Below are positions 1 to 7,768 of a stretch of 38,773 nucleotides of DNA, piece after piece (positions within the stretch are counted from its first letter, which is position 1; the number at the start of each line of letters is the position of its first letter). Source of the DNA: Dehalococcoidia bacterium. GTDB taxonomy: Bacteria > Chloroflexota > Dehalococcoidia > Tepidiformales > Tepidiformaceae. The notes below the pieces were generated by a model. The model saw nothing but the letters and a program-made list of their open reading frames with translations. It was not told the DNA's origin and made no database searches. Location of the stretch: NCBI GenBank assembly GCA_023382755.1, contig JAHDWR010000004.1:1-38773 (forward strand), in the 5' to 3' direction. A program made the position numbers and the translations under genes.

Positions 1-215
1 GACTCGGCGGATGGCCCCCCGGCAGGCACAGCCGCAGGACGCACACAAACCAGCATGGGCAACCGGCTGACAAAGGTGGTCCAGGTGCCAGGGGTTCGCA
101 CCCCCTTTGCTCTTCCACGTCGTCCCTTCTGGAACGAACCAGCGCCCCTCCGCGGGGTGCCGCGTGCTGCCGTCCGCTCCCCTCCGGGGAGAACAGGCAA
201 AGGGAGTAACTCGTC
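1..215 (+). other. non-coding region upstream of glmS
   Basis: No convincing gene lies here; the two short ORFs in the track have no recognisable features. A weak hairpin, GGGG-TTCGCA-CCCC followed by CTTTGCTCTT (about 91-114), could be the terminator of a gene outside the window, but the stem is only 4 bp. A Shine-Dalgarno-like AAAGGGAG lies about 10 nt before the glmS ATG. I see no clear -35/-10 pair and no glmS ribozyme core. Confidence 0.3.
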
Positions 216-2063
216 ATGTGTGGAATCGTTGGATACGCGGGCGCAGGGCCCGCGATCCCGGTCCTGCTACGCGCGCTGAAGGACCTGGAATACCGCGGCT
301 ATGACTCGGCCGGCATCGCCGTCCTCGACCCCGCAAGCACCGGGATCCATATCACGAAGCGCCAGGGAAAGATCAGCAACCTCGAATCGGCACTCCATGG
401 GACAGCGAGTGAGGCGACCACCGGGATCGGGCACACCCGCTGGGCCACCCACGGCAAGCCGAGCGACCAGAACGCGCACCCGCACCTCAGCTGCAACGGC
501 GAGGTCGTGGTCATCCACAACGGCATCGTCGAAAACTATGCGGGGCTCCGGGCCGGCCTCATCGCCGCCGGGCATCGTTTCGAGAGCGAGACCGACACCG
601 AAACGATCGCTCACCTGATGGAGGACCGCCTGAAAGCGGGTGATACCCTCCTCGAGGCGCTGCGCCAGACCGCGCTACGGCTCGAGGGCTCCCAGGCGAT
701 CGTGGCCATGGCCGCCAGCGAGCCCGGGACCATGGTCGCCGCCCGCGTGGGTAATGCGGGGGGTGTGGTGATTGGCTATGGAGCTGGCGAAATGATGCTC
801 GCCAGCGACCTCGCCGCCGTCCTTCCCCTGACCCAGGACATCGCCTTCCTCGCCGACCAGCAGTTGGCGCGAGTGGACCGGGCCGGGGCGGACTTCATCG
901 ATGCAGCCGGGAATCCGGTCGAAGTCGTCCGGCGGAAGGTGCCTATCGACCCGGTGAGCGCTCTCAAGGGCGAGCACCAGCACTTCATGCTCAAGGAGAT
1001 CATGGAGCAGCCCGAAGCACTCTCCGACACGATCTGGAGCCTTGGGACGCTTGCCCCGGCCGAACTCTACTTCGACGACCTGGGGCCCGCGCTCGATCGG
1101 CTGGCCCAGGTCGAGCGCGTCGTCCTCATCGGTATGGGCACGAGCTTGCACGCGGCGATGCTTGGGCAGCGGTACATCGAAGCCTTTGCCCGCATCCCGG
1201 CCGAGACCGACAACGCCAGCGAGTTTCGCTATCGCGACCCCGTGCTGGGCCCGGGCACACTCGTGATCTCCGTCAGCCAGTCGGGCGAGACGGTCGACGT
1301 GCTCGAAGCGATGGCCGTGGCGAAGGCGAAGGGAGCGCTGCAGGTGACCATCTGCAACACGGAAGGCGCCCAGACGACGCGCGTGGCGCATGGCACGGTG
1401 TACACCCGCGCGGGGCTGGAGCGAGGCGTGGCGAGCACCAAGTGCTTCACGGCATCGGTGGTTGCCCTCTACCTGCTCGCCCTGAAACTGGGGCTGGCCA
1501 GGGGGGCCATTGCCCCGGGCGAACTGCAGGAACGCATGCAGGAGGTGGCGCGTGTCCCCGAAGCGGTTGCGAGGGTGCTCAGGCAGGCGCCAATCTACCG
1601 GCGCATGGCGAAGCGGTTCGCGACCACGCAACACCTGCTGTTCCTTGGCCGGGGACTCGCCTTCCCGGCGGCGATGGAGGGGGCGCTGAAAATGAAGGAA
1701 ATCAGCTATATCCATGCGGAAGGCTACGCCGCCGGAGAGATGAAGCACGGGCCCATCGCGCTCATCGATGCCAACTTTCCGACCATCGCCATCGCCACGC
1801 GCCATGCGTTGCGATCGAAGATCGTGTCGAATATCGAGCAGGTGCAGGCCCGCGGCGGCGAGGTCACCGCGGTGGTAACAGAGGGTGACGACGAGATTGC
1901 CAGACTCGCCGACGCCACGATCGCGGTGCCGGAGGTGTCGGCTTTGCTCGAACCGGTGGTTGCGTCCATCCCCCTGCAGTTGCTCTCGTATTACGTGGCT
2001 GTGCAGCGCGGGTGCGATGTCGATCAGCCACGAAATCTGGCAAAGACCGTAACGGTCGAGTAA
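216..2063 (+). CDS. glmS: glutamine--fructose-6-phosphate aminotransferase (isomerizing)
   Basis: Makes glucosamine-6-phosphate from fructose-6-phosphate and glutamine, the first step toward UDP-GlcNAc for the cell wall; cytosolic. The 615-aa length is normal for the family. The protein opens with MCGIVGY, so Cys2 becomes the N-terminal nucleophile of the class II glutaminase domain (about residues 2-220), which also shows the GHTRWATHG motif. Two SIS sugar-isomerase domains follow (about 285-430 and 455-600), with SQSGET in the first and EGYAAGEMKHGP in the second. The C-terminus, DQPRNLAKTVTVE, is the classic GlmS tail. The ATG is fixed by the need for Cys at position 2 and by the upstream AAAGGGAG. 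ppsA follows after a gap of about 125 nt with its own promoter-like site, so glmS is probably transcribed alone. Confidence 0.97.
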   Translation: MCGIVGYAGAGPAIPVLLRALKDLEYRGYDSAGIAVLDPASTGIHITKRQGKISNLESALHGTASEATTGIGHTRWATHGKPSDQNAHPHLSCNGEVVVIHNGIVENYAGLRAGLIAAGHRFESETDTETIAHLMEDRLKAGDTLLEALRQTALRLEGSQAIVAMAASEPGTMVAARVGNAGGVVIGYGAGEMMLASDLAAVLPLTQDIAFLADQQLARVDRAGADFIDAAGNPVEVVRRKVPIDPVSALKGEHQHFMLKEIMEQPEALSDTIWSLGTLAPAELYFDDLGPALDRLAQVERVVLIGMGTSLHAAMLGQRYIEAFARIPAETDNASEFRYRDPVLGPGTLVISVSQSGETVDVLEAMAVAKAKGALQVTICNTEGAQTTRVAHGTVYTRAGLERGVASTKCFTASVVALYLLALKLGLARGAIAPGELQERMQEVARVPEAVARVLRQAPIYRRMAKRFATTQHLLFLGRGLAFPAAMEGALKMKEISYIHAEGYAAGEMKHGPIALIDANFPTIAIATRHALRSKIVSNIEQVQARGGEVTAVVTEGDDEIARLADATIAVPEVSALLEPVVASIPLQLLSYYVAVQRGCDVDQPRNLAKTVTVE

Positions 2064-2127
2064 CGGGACCGATGGGGATGGCATGTTCGGACCGAAGGGA
2101 GGGGCGCATGTTGCGCCGCAACCGGTC

Positions 2128-2133
2128 TATAAT
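2128..2133 (+). promoter_or_regulatory. putative -10 box for ppsA (TATAAT)
   Basis: A perfect TATAAT sits in GC-rich intergenic DNA after glmS. It would place the transcript start near 2140 and leave a leader of about 50 nt before the SD and TTG of ppsA. No good -35 lies 16-18 nt upstream, so the call rests on the -10 hexamer and its position. Confidence 0.45.
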
Positions 2134-2189
2134 CGGGCGACCGAAGCCATCGGTCTGCACTATGCGCGGTGCGCGGAGGTATAGGCAGA

Positions 2190-4484
2190 TTGGTTAGCAT
2201 TACGCGTTCGGTAGTGTGGTTCTCCGAAGTTGGCCGGGAAGATCTCGGCCTCGTCGGCGGCAAAGGCGCCAACCTGGGAGAGCTCACCCGGGCATCCATC
2301 CCCGTCCCCCCGGGATTCGTTGTCACGGCTGACACGTACTTCCGCTTCATCGAACAGGCCGGCCTCGAACCGGTCATCAGGAAAGAGCTGTTCAACCTCG
2401 ACGTCCATGACTCGAAGACCCTGAACGACCGGGCGGCGAACATCCGCCGGCGAATCATCGAAGCGCCCATGCCGCCCCGCCTGGCCGAAGAGATCCGGGA
2501 AGCCTACCGGGAACTCGGAGACGGCCCGGTCGCGGTCCGAAGCTCGGCAACCGCCGAGGACCTGCCCGACGCGAGCTTTGCCGGCCAGCAGAGCACCTAC
2601 CTCAATGTCGTCGGCGCCGACAACGTCGTCCGGGCCGTACAGGCCTGCTGGGCGTCGCTGTTCGAAGGGCGTGCCATCTTCTACCGCGAGGAAGCGGGCT
2701 ATGACCACATGAAGGTCGGGCTCGCAGTACCCGTTCAGCGCATGGTGCAATCGGAAAAGTCCGGCGTTATGTTTACCGTCGAACCCGTGACCTCCGACGC
2801 GTCGCGGATCACGATCGAGGCGGTCTACGGCCTTGGCGAGGGCATCGTCTCCGGCGAGATCTCCCCCGACCTGTACATGGTCCACAAGGAATCCTTGCAG
2901 ATCCTCGACAAAACGCTGACCCCGCAGGACCAGATGATCGCCCGGGCCGTCGACTCGGATGGGAGCCACGAAGGGGCGAACGCCTGGCTGCCAGTCCCCG
3001 AGCACCTGCGCGAAACGCAAAAACTAACGGACGAACAGATCCGCGAACTCGCCCGCATCGGCCGCTCCGTCGAGGACCACTACGGCTCCCACCAGGACAT
3101 CGAGTGGGCGTACGAGGGCGGGAAGTTCTACCTGACACAGGCGCGCCCGGTGACCACGATGCGGGCCGGCCACGACGAGGAAGACGACATGGGCGACCAC
3201 GAGGTCGCGCCCGTATTGCTGACCGGCCAGCCTGCCAGCCCTGGCGTGGGCATCGGCGTGGTGCGAGTCGTGCACGATCCGCACGACATCGACATCGTCC
3301 AGCCGGGCGATGTGCTGGTCGCCGAGATGACAACGCCCGACTTTGTGCCGGCCATGAAACGCGCTTCGGCCATCATCACCGAGCGCGGCGGTCGAACGTG
3401 CCATGCGGCCATCGTGAGCCGGGAACTCGGGATTCCCTGCGTCGTTGGCGCCGGGGGCGCCACGACGGGCCTGGGCGAAGACCGCCTGGTGACGGTCGAT
3501 GGGTCGGCCGGCAAGGTCTACGAAGGCCGGGCCGAATCGCGGCTGGCCTGGTTCGAACGCCAGAAGGAGCGGTACGCCCGCTCATCCGGGCTGAAGACGA
3601 CGACCAGGCTGTACGTGAACCTGGCCGAACCGGAACTCGCGGACCGCATCTCGCAGCGGAGTGTCGATGGCGTGGGGCTGCTGCGCGCCGAGTTCATCGT
3701 CGCGCAGATTGGCACTCACCCCCGTACCTTCATCCAGGAAGGACACCCGGGGGAGTACACGCGCCAGATCTTCGAAGGGCTGCGCGAGTTCTGCCGGGCG
3801 TTCAACCCTCGGCCGGTGGTGTACCGCCTGACCGACTTCAAGACGAATGAATACGCCAACCTGCGGGGCGGCGCGGAATTCGAAGCCAACGAAGAGAACC
3901 CGATGATCGGGTACCGGGGCGCCAGCCGGTACATCCGCGAGCCGGACATCTTCCGGCTCGAGGTAGAGGCCATCAAGCAGGTCCGCGCGGAGTTCAAGAA
4001 CCTCTACGTCATGGTCCCGTTTGTCCGCACGCCCGCCGAGTTGAAAGGCGTGAAGCAGCTCCTGGCCGAGGAGGGGCTGGTGCGCAGCGACGAGTTCAAG
4101 CTCTGGATGATGGTTGAGGTCCCCTCGAACGTCATCATCCTCGACAAGTTCATCGACGTCGGGATCGACGGCATTTCGATCGGGTCGAACGACCTGACCC
4201 AGCTGGTGCTCGGCATCGACCGGGATAGCGAGGCTCTCGCCGACACCTTCGACGAGCGCGACGATGCGGTGATGGCGGCTATCCAGACTGCCGTGGCGGT
4301 GGCGAGGCGCCGGGGCATCACGGTGTCCATTTGCGGTCAGGCGCCGAGCGTCTACCCGGAAGTGACGGAAAAGCTCGTCGAATGGGGCATCACCAGCGTC
4401 AGCGTCAGCCCCGACATGCTTGACCGCACACGGGAGATCATCGCGAACGCGGAAGTGAAGCTCGGCCGGGCTCCCGCCGGGTAG
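2190..4484 (+). CDS. ppsA: phosphoenolpyruvate synthase (pyruvate, water dikinase)
   Basis: Converts pyruvate + ATP + water to PEP + AMP + Pi at the start of gluconeogenesis; cytosolic. The N-terminal ATP-binding domain (about 10-330) opens with LVGGKGANLGEL. The swivelling phosphohistidine domain carries ERGGRTCHAAIVSRELGIPC, whose His is the phosphorylated residue. The C-terminal PEP-binding barrel has SIGSNDLTQLVLGIDRD and a late ICGQAPS containing the catalytic-type Cys. The ORF track begins at an upstream GTG (2169), but GGAGGT at 2175-2180 sits 9 nt before TTG 2190, so I place the start there (MVSITRSVVWF, 764 aa). Length is close to E. coli PpsA (792). A hairpin overlaps the stop codon. 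Pyruvate-phosphate dikinase is less likely because the domain layout and length fit PPS. Confidence 0.95.
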   Translation: MVSITRSVVWFSEVGREDLGLVGGKGANLGELTRASIPVPPGFVVTADTYFRFIEQAGLEPVIRKELFNLDVHDSKTLNDRAANIRRRIIEAPMPPRLAEEIREAYRELGDGPVAVRSSATAEDLPDASFAGQQSTYLNVVGADNVVRAVQACWASLFEGRAIFYREEAGYDHMKVGLAVPVQRMVQSEKSGVMFTVEPVTSDASRITIEAVYGLGEGIVSGEISPDLYMVHKESLQILDKTLTPQDQMIARAVDSDGSHEGANAWLPVPEHLRETQKLTDEQIRELARIGRSVEDHYGSHQDIEWAYEGGKFYLTQARPVTTMRAGHDEEDDMGDHEVAPVLLTGQPASPGVGIGVVRVVHDPHDIDIVQPGDVLVAEMTTPDFVPAMKRASAIITERGGRTCHAAIVSRELGIPCVVGAGGATTGLGEDRLVTVDGSAGKVYEGRAESRLAWFERQKERYARSSGLKTTTRLYVNLAEPELADRISQRSVDGVGLLRAEFIVAQIGTHPRTFIQEGHPGEYTRQIFEGLREFCRAFNPRPVVYRLTDFKTNEYANLRGGAEFEANEENPMIGYRGASRYIREPDIFRLEVEAIKQVRAEFKNLYVMVPFVRTPAELKGVKQLLAEEGLVRSDEFKLWMMVEVPSNVIILDKFIDVGIDGISIGSNDLTQLVLGIDRDSEALADTFDERDDAVMAAIQTAVAVARRRGITVSICGQAPSVYPEVTEKLVEWGITSVSVSPDMLDRTREIIANAEVKLGRAPAG

Positions 4485-4500
4485 TCCGCCGGGAGCCCGG
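4466..4500. terminator. hairpin between convergent ppsA and ABM-like gene
   Basis: CCGGGCTCCCG (4466-4476) pairs perfectly with CGGGAGCCCGG (4490-4500), an 11-bp stem that includes the ppsA stop codon in its loop. No T-tract follows on either strand, so it is either a non-canonical bidirectional terminator or an mRNA 3'-end stabiliser. Confidence 0.4.
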
Positions 4501-4508
4501 GTGGCTGT

Positions 4509-4820
4509 TCAGGCGGCCGCGCGTACCGTTTTGGTCTCGGCGGCATCCTGTTCGATTGCCTCGTCCCGGTCGCGCAGGTGGGCGACGTTCGGGCTCAAGA
4601 CAAAGCGCGCGTACGTATCGGAGTGGCGGAACGCCCGCAGCGCATGGCGCGATTCCCAGGTACAGAAGATGGCATAGCGGCCGCTCGAGGGGATCCGCAC
4701 GCGTGCGTGCGCGGCGAGGCCATCGAATTCGCTGATGCCCAGGCGCAGCGATTCGACGTAGTAGTGCGCCTGTTGTTCCGTCATACCGGTCACATCGAAG
4801 GTGATCGTCTGGATGTACAT
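4509..4820 (-). CDS. small ABM/Dabb-like alpha+beta barrel protein, hypothetical
   Basis: A 103-aa protein beginning MYIQTITFDVTGMTEQQ. The track extends it upstream by 16 codons, but GGAGGAG just before ATG 4820 decides the start. The pattern (short beta strand, amphipathic helix with paired residues, then GRYAIFCTWESRHALRAFRHS) resembles dimeric ferredoxin-fold proteins such as antibiotic-biosynthesis-monooxygenase or Dabb families. I see no catalytic motif that sets a substrate, so a function should not be assigned. It is convergent with ppsA and divergent from dgt. The last 20 residues are charged and probably disordered. Confidence 0.7.
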   Translation of the reverse strand: MYIQTITFDVTGMTEQQAHYYVESLRLGISEFDGLAAHARVRIPSSGRYAIFCTWESRHALRAFRHSDTYARFVLSPNVAHLRDRDEAIEQDAAETKTVRAAA

Positions 4821-4964
4821 GTTTCTCCTCCGGGCGGTGCCGTCACTGCCCTGGAGACAGCGTTTCACCCGGGCAGGCCGCGCTCCATCGCCCAGTTCAC
4901 ACTCCGCTCGCGGCTATGAATGGTGGCTCACACTGGCCCCGACATTCCTTGTCCGAAAGCGGCC

Positions 4965-4970
4965 TAGAAT
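4965..4970 (+). promoter_or_regulatory. putative -10 box (TAGAAT) of leaderless dgt
   Basis: TAGAAT ends 6 nt before the GTG start of dgt, and no Shine-Dalgarno sequence lies between. This spacing would put the transcription start at or within a base of the start codon. No clear -35. Confidence 0.45.
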
Positions 4971-4976
4971 CACGAT

Positions 4977-6029
4977 GTGGACCTGCATGCGGTACGCCGG
5001 CGGCTCGAAGGGAATGAACAGCGCCTGAGTCCCTTCGCCGCGCGGAGCTCGACATCCCGCGGCCGCGGCCGCCCCGAGGCCCCTTCGCCTGTCCGCACCG
5101 ATTTCCAGCGCGACCGCGACCGGATCTTGCACACGAAGGCGTTCCGCCGCCTGAAGCACAAGACGCAGGTTTTTATCGCGCCGGCCCAGGACCACTATGT
5201 CACCCGCCTCACGCATACCCTCGAAGTTGCCCAGGTTGCCCGCACCATCACCCGAGCGCTGAATCTGAACGAAGACCTCGCGGAGGCGGCGGCACTCGGG
5301 CACGACATCGGACACGGACCCTTCGGGCACGCCGGCGAGGAGGCGCTCGCCGAATGCCTGCCCGAGGGTTTCCGTCACAACTACCAGTCGGTGCGGGTGC
5401 TGGACAAACTGGAGAATGGCGGCAAGGGCCTGAACCTGACGTTCGAGGTCCTCGAGGCTATCGAGAAGAGTTCGAAAGCCCGGGAGGATATCTTCGCTGA
5501 AGGCTGGGGCGTCCCCGGGACGCTCGAGGGACAGGTGGTGAAGACGGCCGACGCCATCGCGTATGTGAATCACGACATCCTCGACGCCATCCGCGCCGGC
5601 CTGCTCACGGAGGACGACCTCCCGTCGGCGGCACGAAGCGCGCTCGGGGAGAGCCACGCCGAGCGCCTGAACACCCTCATCTGCGACGCCATCGAGGCGA
5701 GTTGGGCCGCGACCGGGGCGGGCAGCGACCCGGTCATCCAGTTCAGCCCTCGCATCCACGCGGCTGCGAACGAGCTGCGGGAGTTCATGTTCCGGCGGGT
5801 CTACCTGTACGACTCGACCCGGCAGGAGGCGGAACGCGGAAAGCGGATCGTGCTCTTCCTGTTTCGCCACTTCGTCGCCAACCCCGCTGGGATCTCCACC
5901 GACTATTCGCTTCCGGACGACCCCGTCGAACGGCGCGCCGCGGACTACGTGAGCGGCATGACCGACCGCTACGCGATCCGGCTCGCCACGGAGTTGGGGT
6001 GCGCGGAGGCCGAGGGGTGGCACGTCTGA
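4977..6029 (+). CDS. dgt: deoxyguanosinetriphosphate triphosphohydrolase-like protein (HD superfamily)
   Basis: Expected to hydrolyse dNTPs to the deoxynucleoside and triphosphate, tuning dNTP pools; cytosolic. The 350-aa protein has RTDFQRDRDRILHTKAFRRLKHKTQVF near the N-terminus, then RLTHTLEVAQVART (first HD His) and ALGHDIGHGPFGHAGEE, the hallmark dNTPase HD motif. DAIAYVNHDILDAI supplies the later metal-binding Asp. The length fits the shorter Dgt type 2 family rather than the 505-aa E. coli Dgt. The start is GTG with a -10-like TAGAAT just upstream. Bacterial SAMHD1-like enzymes of this type vary in dNTP preference, so dGTP specificity is not assured. Confidence 0.9.
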   Translation: MDLHAVRRRLEGNEQRLSPFAARSSTSRGRGRPEAPSPVRTDFQRDRDRILHTKAFRRLKHKTQVFIAPAQDHYVTRLTHTLEVAQVARTITRALNLNEDLAEAAALGHDIGHGPFGHAGEEALAECLPEGFRHNYQSVRVLDKLENGGKGLNLTFEVLEAIEKSSKAREDIFAEGWGVPGTLEGQVVKTADAIAYVNHDILDAIRAGLLTEDDLPSAARSALGESHAERLNTLICDAIEASWAATGAGSDPVIQFSPRIHAAANELREFMFRRVYLYDSTRQEAERGKRIVLFLFRHFVANPAGISTDYSLPDDPVERRAADYVSGMTDRYAIRLATELGCAEAEGWHV

Positions 6030-6121
6030 ACACCCGACGCCGTTACTTGACCAAATCATTATGTAGCGTGCGTGCGGATTGCTGGTAGGTAAGGGCCGCC
6101 AGATACTCGGACGTACCCGCC

Positions 6122-7681
6122 ATGAGTGAACGCTACGGACAGTATCCGGACGATGAGCCTGTCATCGGCGCAACGTATCCACCGCCACCCCAGCCGCCGG
6201 CTGAAGAGGTGTACATCGGTGCACCCGCCGCCGGCGCCTACCAGGACGAGGACCAGGACTGGGATGGCAGCGACGAGTACGACGACGAATACGATGACTA
6301 CGAAGAGCCGTACTTCGATTACGACGACCCTCCTCCGGCGCGTCAGCCGATGTTCTACGTGTTCGTCGCCCTGGCCGCCCTGGTCGGTGGCATCGTGGTG
6401 TTCCTGCTCTTCAGCATTGTGAGCGGGGGAGACGATGGCGGCAGCGGCGGCTCCACCCGGTTCGAGGTACAGGTCGATTCGCCACCCCGCGACAAACGCG
6501 TCAACATCGGTCAGCCCGAGGACGTCATCGTGCAGGCCACGGCTACCGAGCCGATCGTGCGATTCGAACTCTTCGTCGGGGATCGCTCCGTCGACTTTGT
6601 CGATGTTTCCGAGACTCCCGAGGACAACCGCTACCGTTCGACACTCCGCCTGCTGCTCGACCAGAAAGGCACCTACGAGTTCTTCGTCCGGGTGACCGCG
6701 TCGTCGGGGGCGACCAGGGACTCCGACAAAGTACGCATCATCGCGGTTGAACCCGTGGGTGAGCGGCCGCAAAGCATCAAGGGAACCGTGGTGGCCGATG
6801 CGACGCTCCGTGGGGGCCCGGGAGAAGACTTCGCCGAGACCGGGACCCTCAAGGCCGGTGAGGAGATAACCATTGTCGGGAAAAGCCGTTCCCTCGAGTG
6901 GTTGCTGGTCGAAGCCGGGGGCCAGGAGCCTCGCTGGGCGCGCAGGAGCGCCATCGACCCGCTCGACACGCTGGACCTCGTCCCAACCCGCGACGTGACG
7001 CCCACTCCAGGCCCGACCTCGACCAATACGCCCGAACCCTCGCCTTCGCCGTCGCCCAGCGTGAGCCCTTCACCGAGCCCGAACTCTCCCGACTTCGTGC
7101 CGACGAACGCCGTGCTCATCGATGGGGGCGCGGTACTCCGCATTACGGTATCGAACGTCAGCAACAACGCCTACAACGGCCCCGTTGTGGTGGCAGTTGG
7201 CGGCGGCGACGTGCCACAGCAGGAACTCGTCGTCGAAGCAGCCATGGCGGCGAATGGAGGCGCCACCACGCTGGAGTTCGAGGTGGACCCCCCGATCACC
7301 GTCCAGGGCAAGCGTGCCGTCGTGACGGTCGACCCCAAGGACGCGATCAAGGAGCTGCGCGAGGACAACAACGTGGCGACGTTCGTCCTGTTGCCGCCGC
7401 AGGAGTCCCCGGAAATCGTGATCGCCTCCGCCGACGTGCTCGCCGACCGCATCTCCGTTGTCATCCGGAACACCGGGGGCGCATTGAGTGCCACCAACGT
7501 GACCGTGCGGGTGACGCTGGAGAGCCAGACCATCAGCAACTCCATCACGATTGCCCTCGCGAAGGACCAGTCATCGCCGGCCATCGAGGTGGCCCGGCCG
7601 GCCGGTACGGGGACGGCTACCGTCGAAGTCCTCATCGGTGGGCAGGTCCAGGCATCCACCCAGGTCCAGCTCGGTCCGTGA
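6122..7681 (+). CDS. membrane-anchored extracytoplasmic protein with SH3b-like and CARDB-like domains
   Basis: 519 aa with no enzyme motif. Residues 1-75 are an unusual Asp/Glu/Tyr/Pro-rich cytosolic segment (DEYDDEYDDYEEPYFDYDD). One transmembrane helix (about 77-100, MFYVFVALAALVGGIVVFLL) follows, then an extracellular part. This contains a beta domain (about 112-210), an SH3b-like repeat (about 215-280, with TLRGGPGEDFAETGTLKAGEEI), a Thr/Pro/Ser linker (about 292-325) and two CARDB/Ig-like segments (about 328-425 and 430-519). The TPTPGPTS linker is typical of Chloroflexota surface proteins. SH3b domains often bind cell-wall or surface polymers. A structural or adhesive envelope role is inference. 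No SD is visible before the ATG. Confidence 0.8.
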   Translation: MSERYGQYPDDEPVIGATYPPPPQPPAEEVYIGAPAAGAYQDEDQDWDGSDEYDDEYDDYEEPYFDYDDPPPARQPMFYVFVALAALVGGIVVFLLFSIVSGGDDGGSGGSTRFEVQVDSPPRDKRVNIGQPEDVIVQATATEPIVRFELFVGDRSVDFVDVSETPEDNRYRSTLRLLLDQKGTYEFFVRVTASSGATRDSDKVRIIAVEPVGERPQSIKGTVVADATLRGGPGEDFAETGTLKAGEEITIVGKSRSLEWLLVEAGGQEPRWARRSAIDPLDTLDLVPTRDVTPTPGPTSTNTPEPSPSPSPSVSPSPSPNSPDFVPTNAVLIDGGAVLRITVSNVSNNAYNGPVVVAVGGGDVPQQELVVEAAMAANGGATTLEFEVDPPITVQGKRAVVTVDPKDAIKELREDNNVATFVLLPPQESPEIVIASADVLADRISVVIRNTGGALSATNVTVRVTLESQTISNSITIALAKDQSSPAIEVARPAGTGTATVEVLIGGQVQASTQVQLGP

Positions 7682-7754
7682 CGTAACCCGGGAGCCTCCG
7701 TTCAGACGTCCCGGGGCCGTCGCGGTTGCGTCACCTCATGTCGGTGTCTGCCCG

Positions 7755-7760
7755 TAGGAT
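7755..7760 (+). promoter_or_regulatory. putative -10 box (TAGGAT) of leaderless dnaG
   Basis: TAGGAT is followed by 8 nt and then ATG 7769. This favours the ATG over the GTG at 7763 used by the ORF track, because transcription could not start early enough to include 7763 with a usable leader. No -35 is seen. Confidence 0.4.
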
Positions 7761-7768
7761 GAGTGGCA

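Noticed and set aside
1-215. glmS ribozyme in the leader
   Set aside because: The conserved catalytic core and pseudoknot sequences are not recognisable, and the leader is short.
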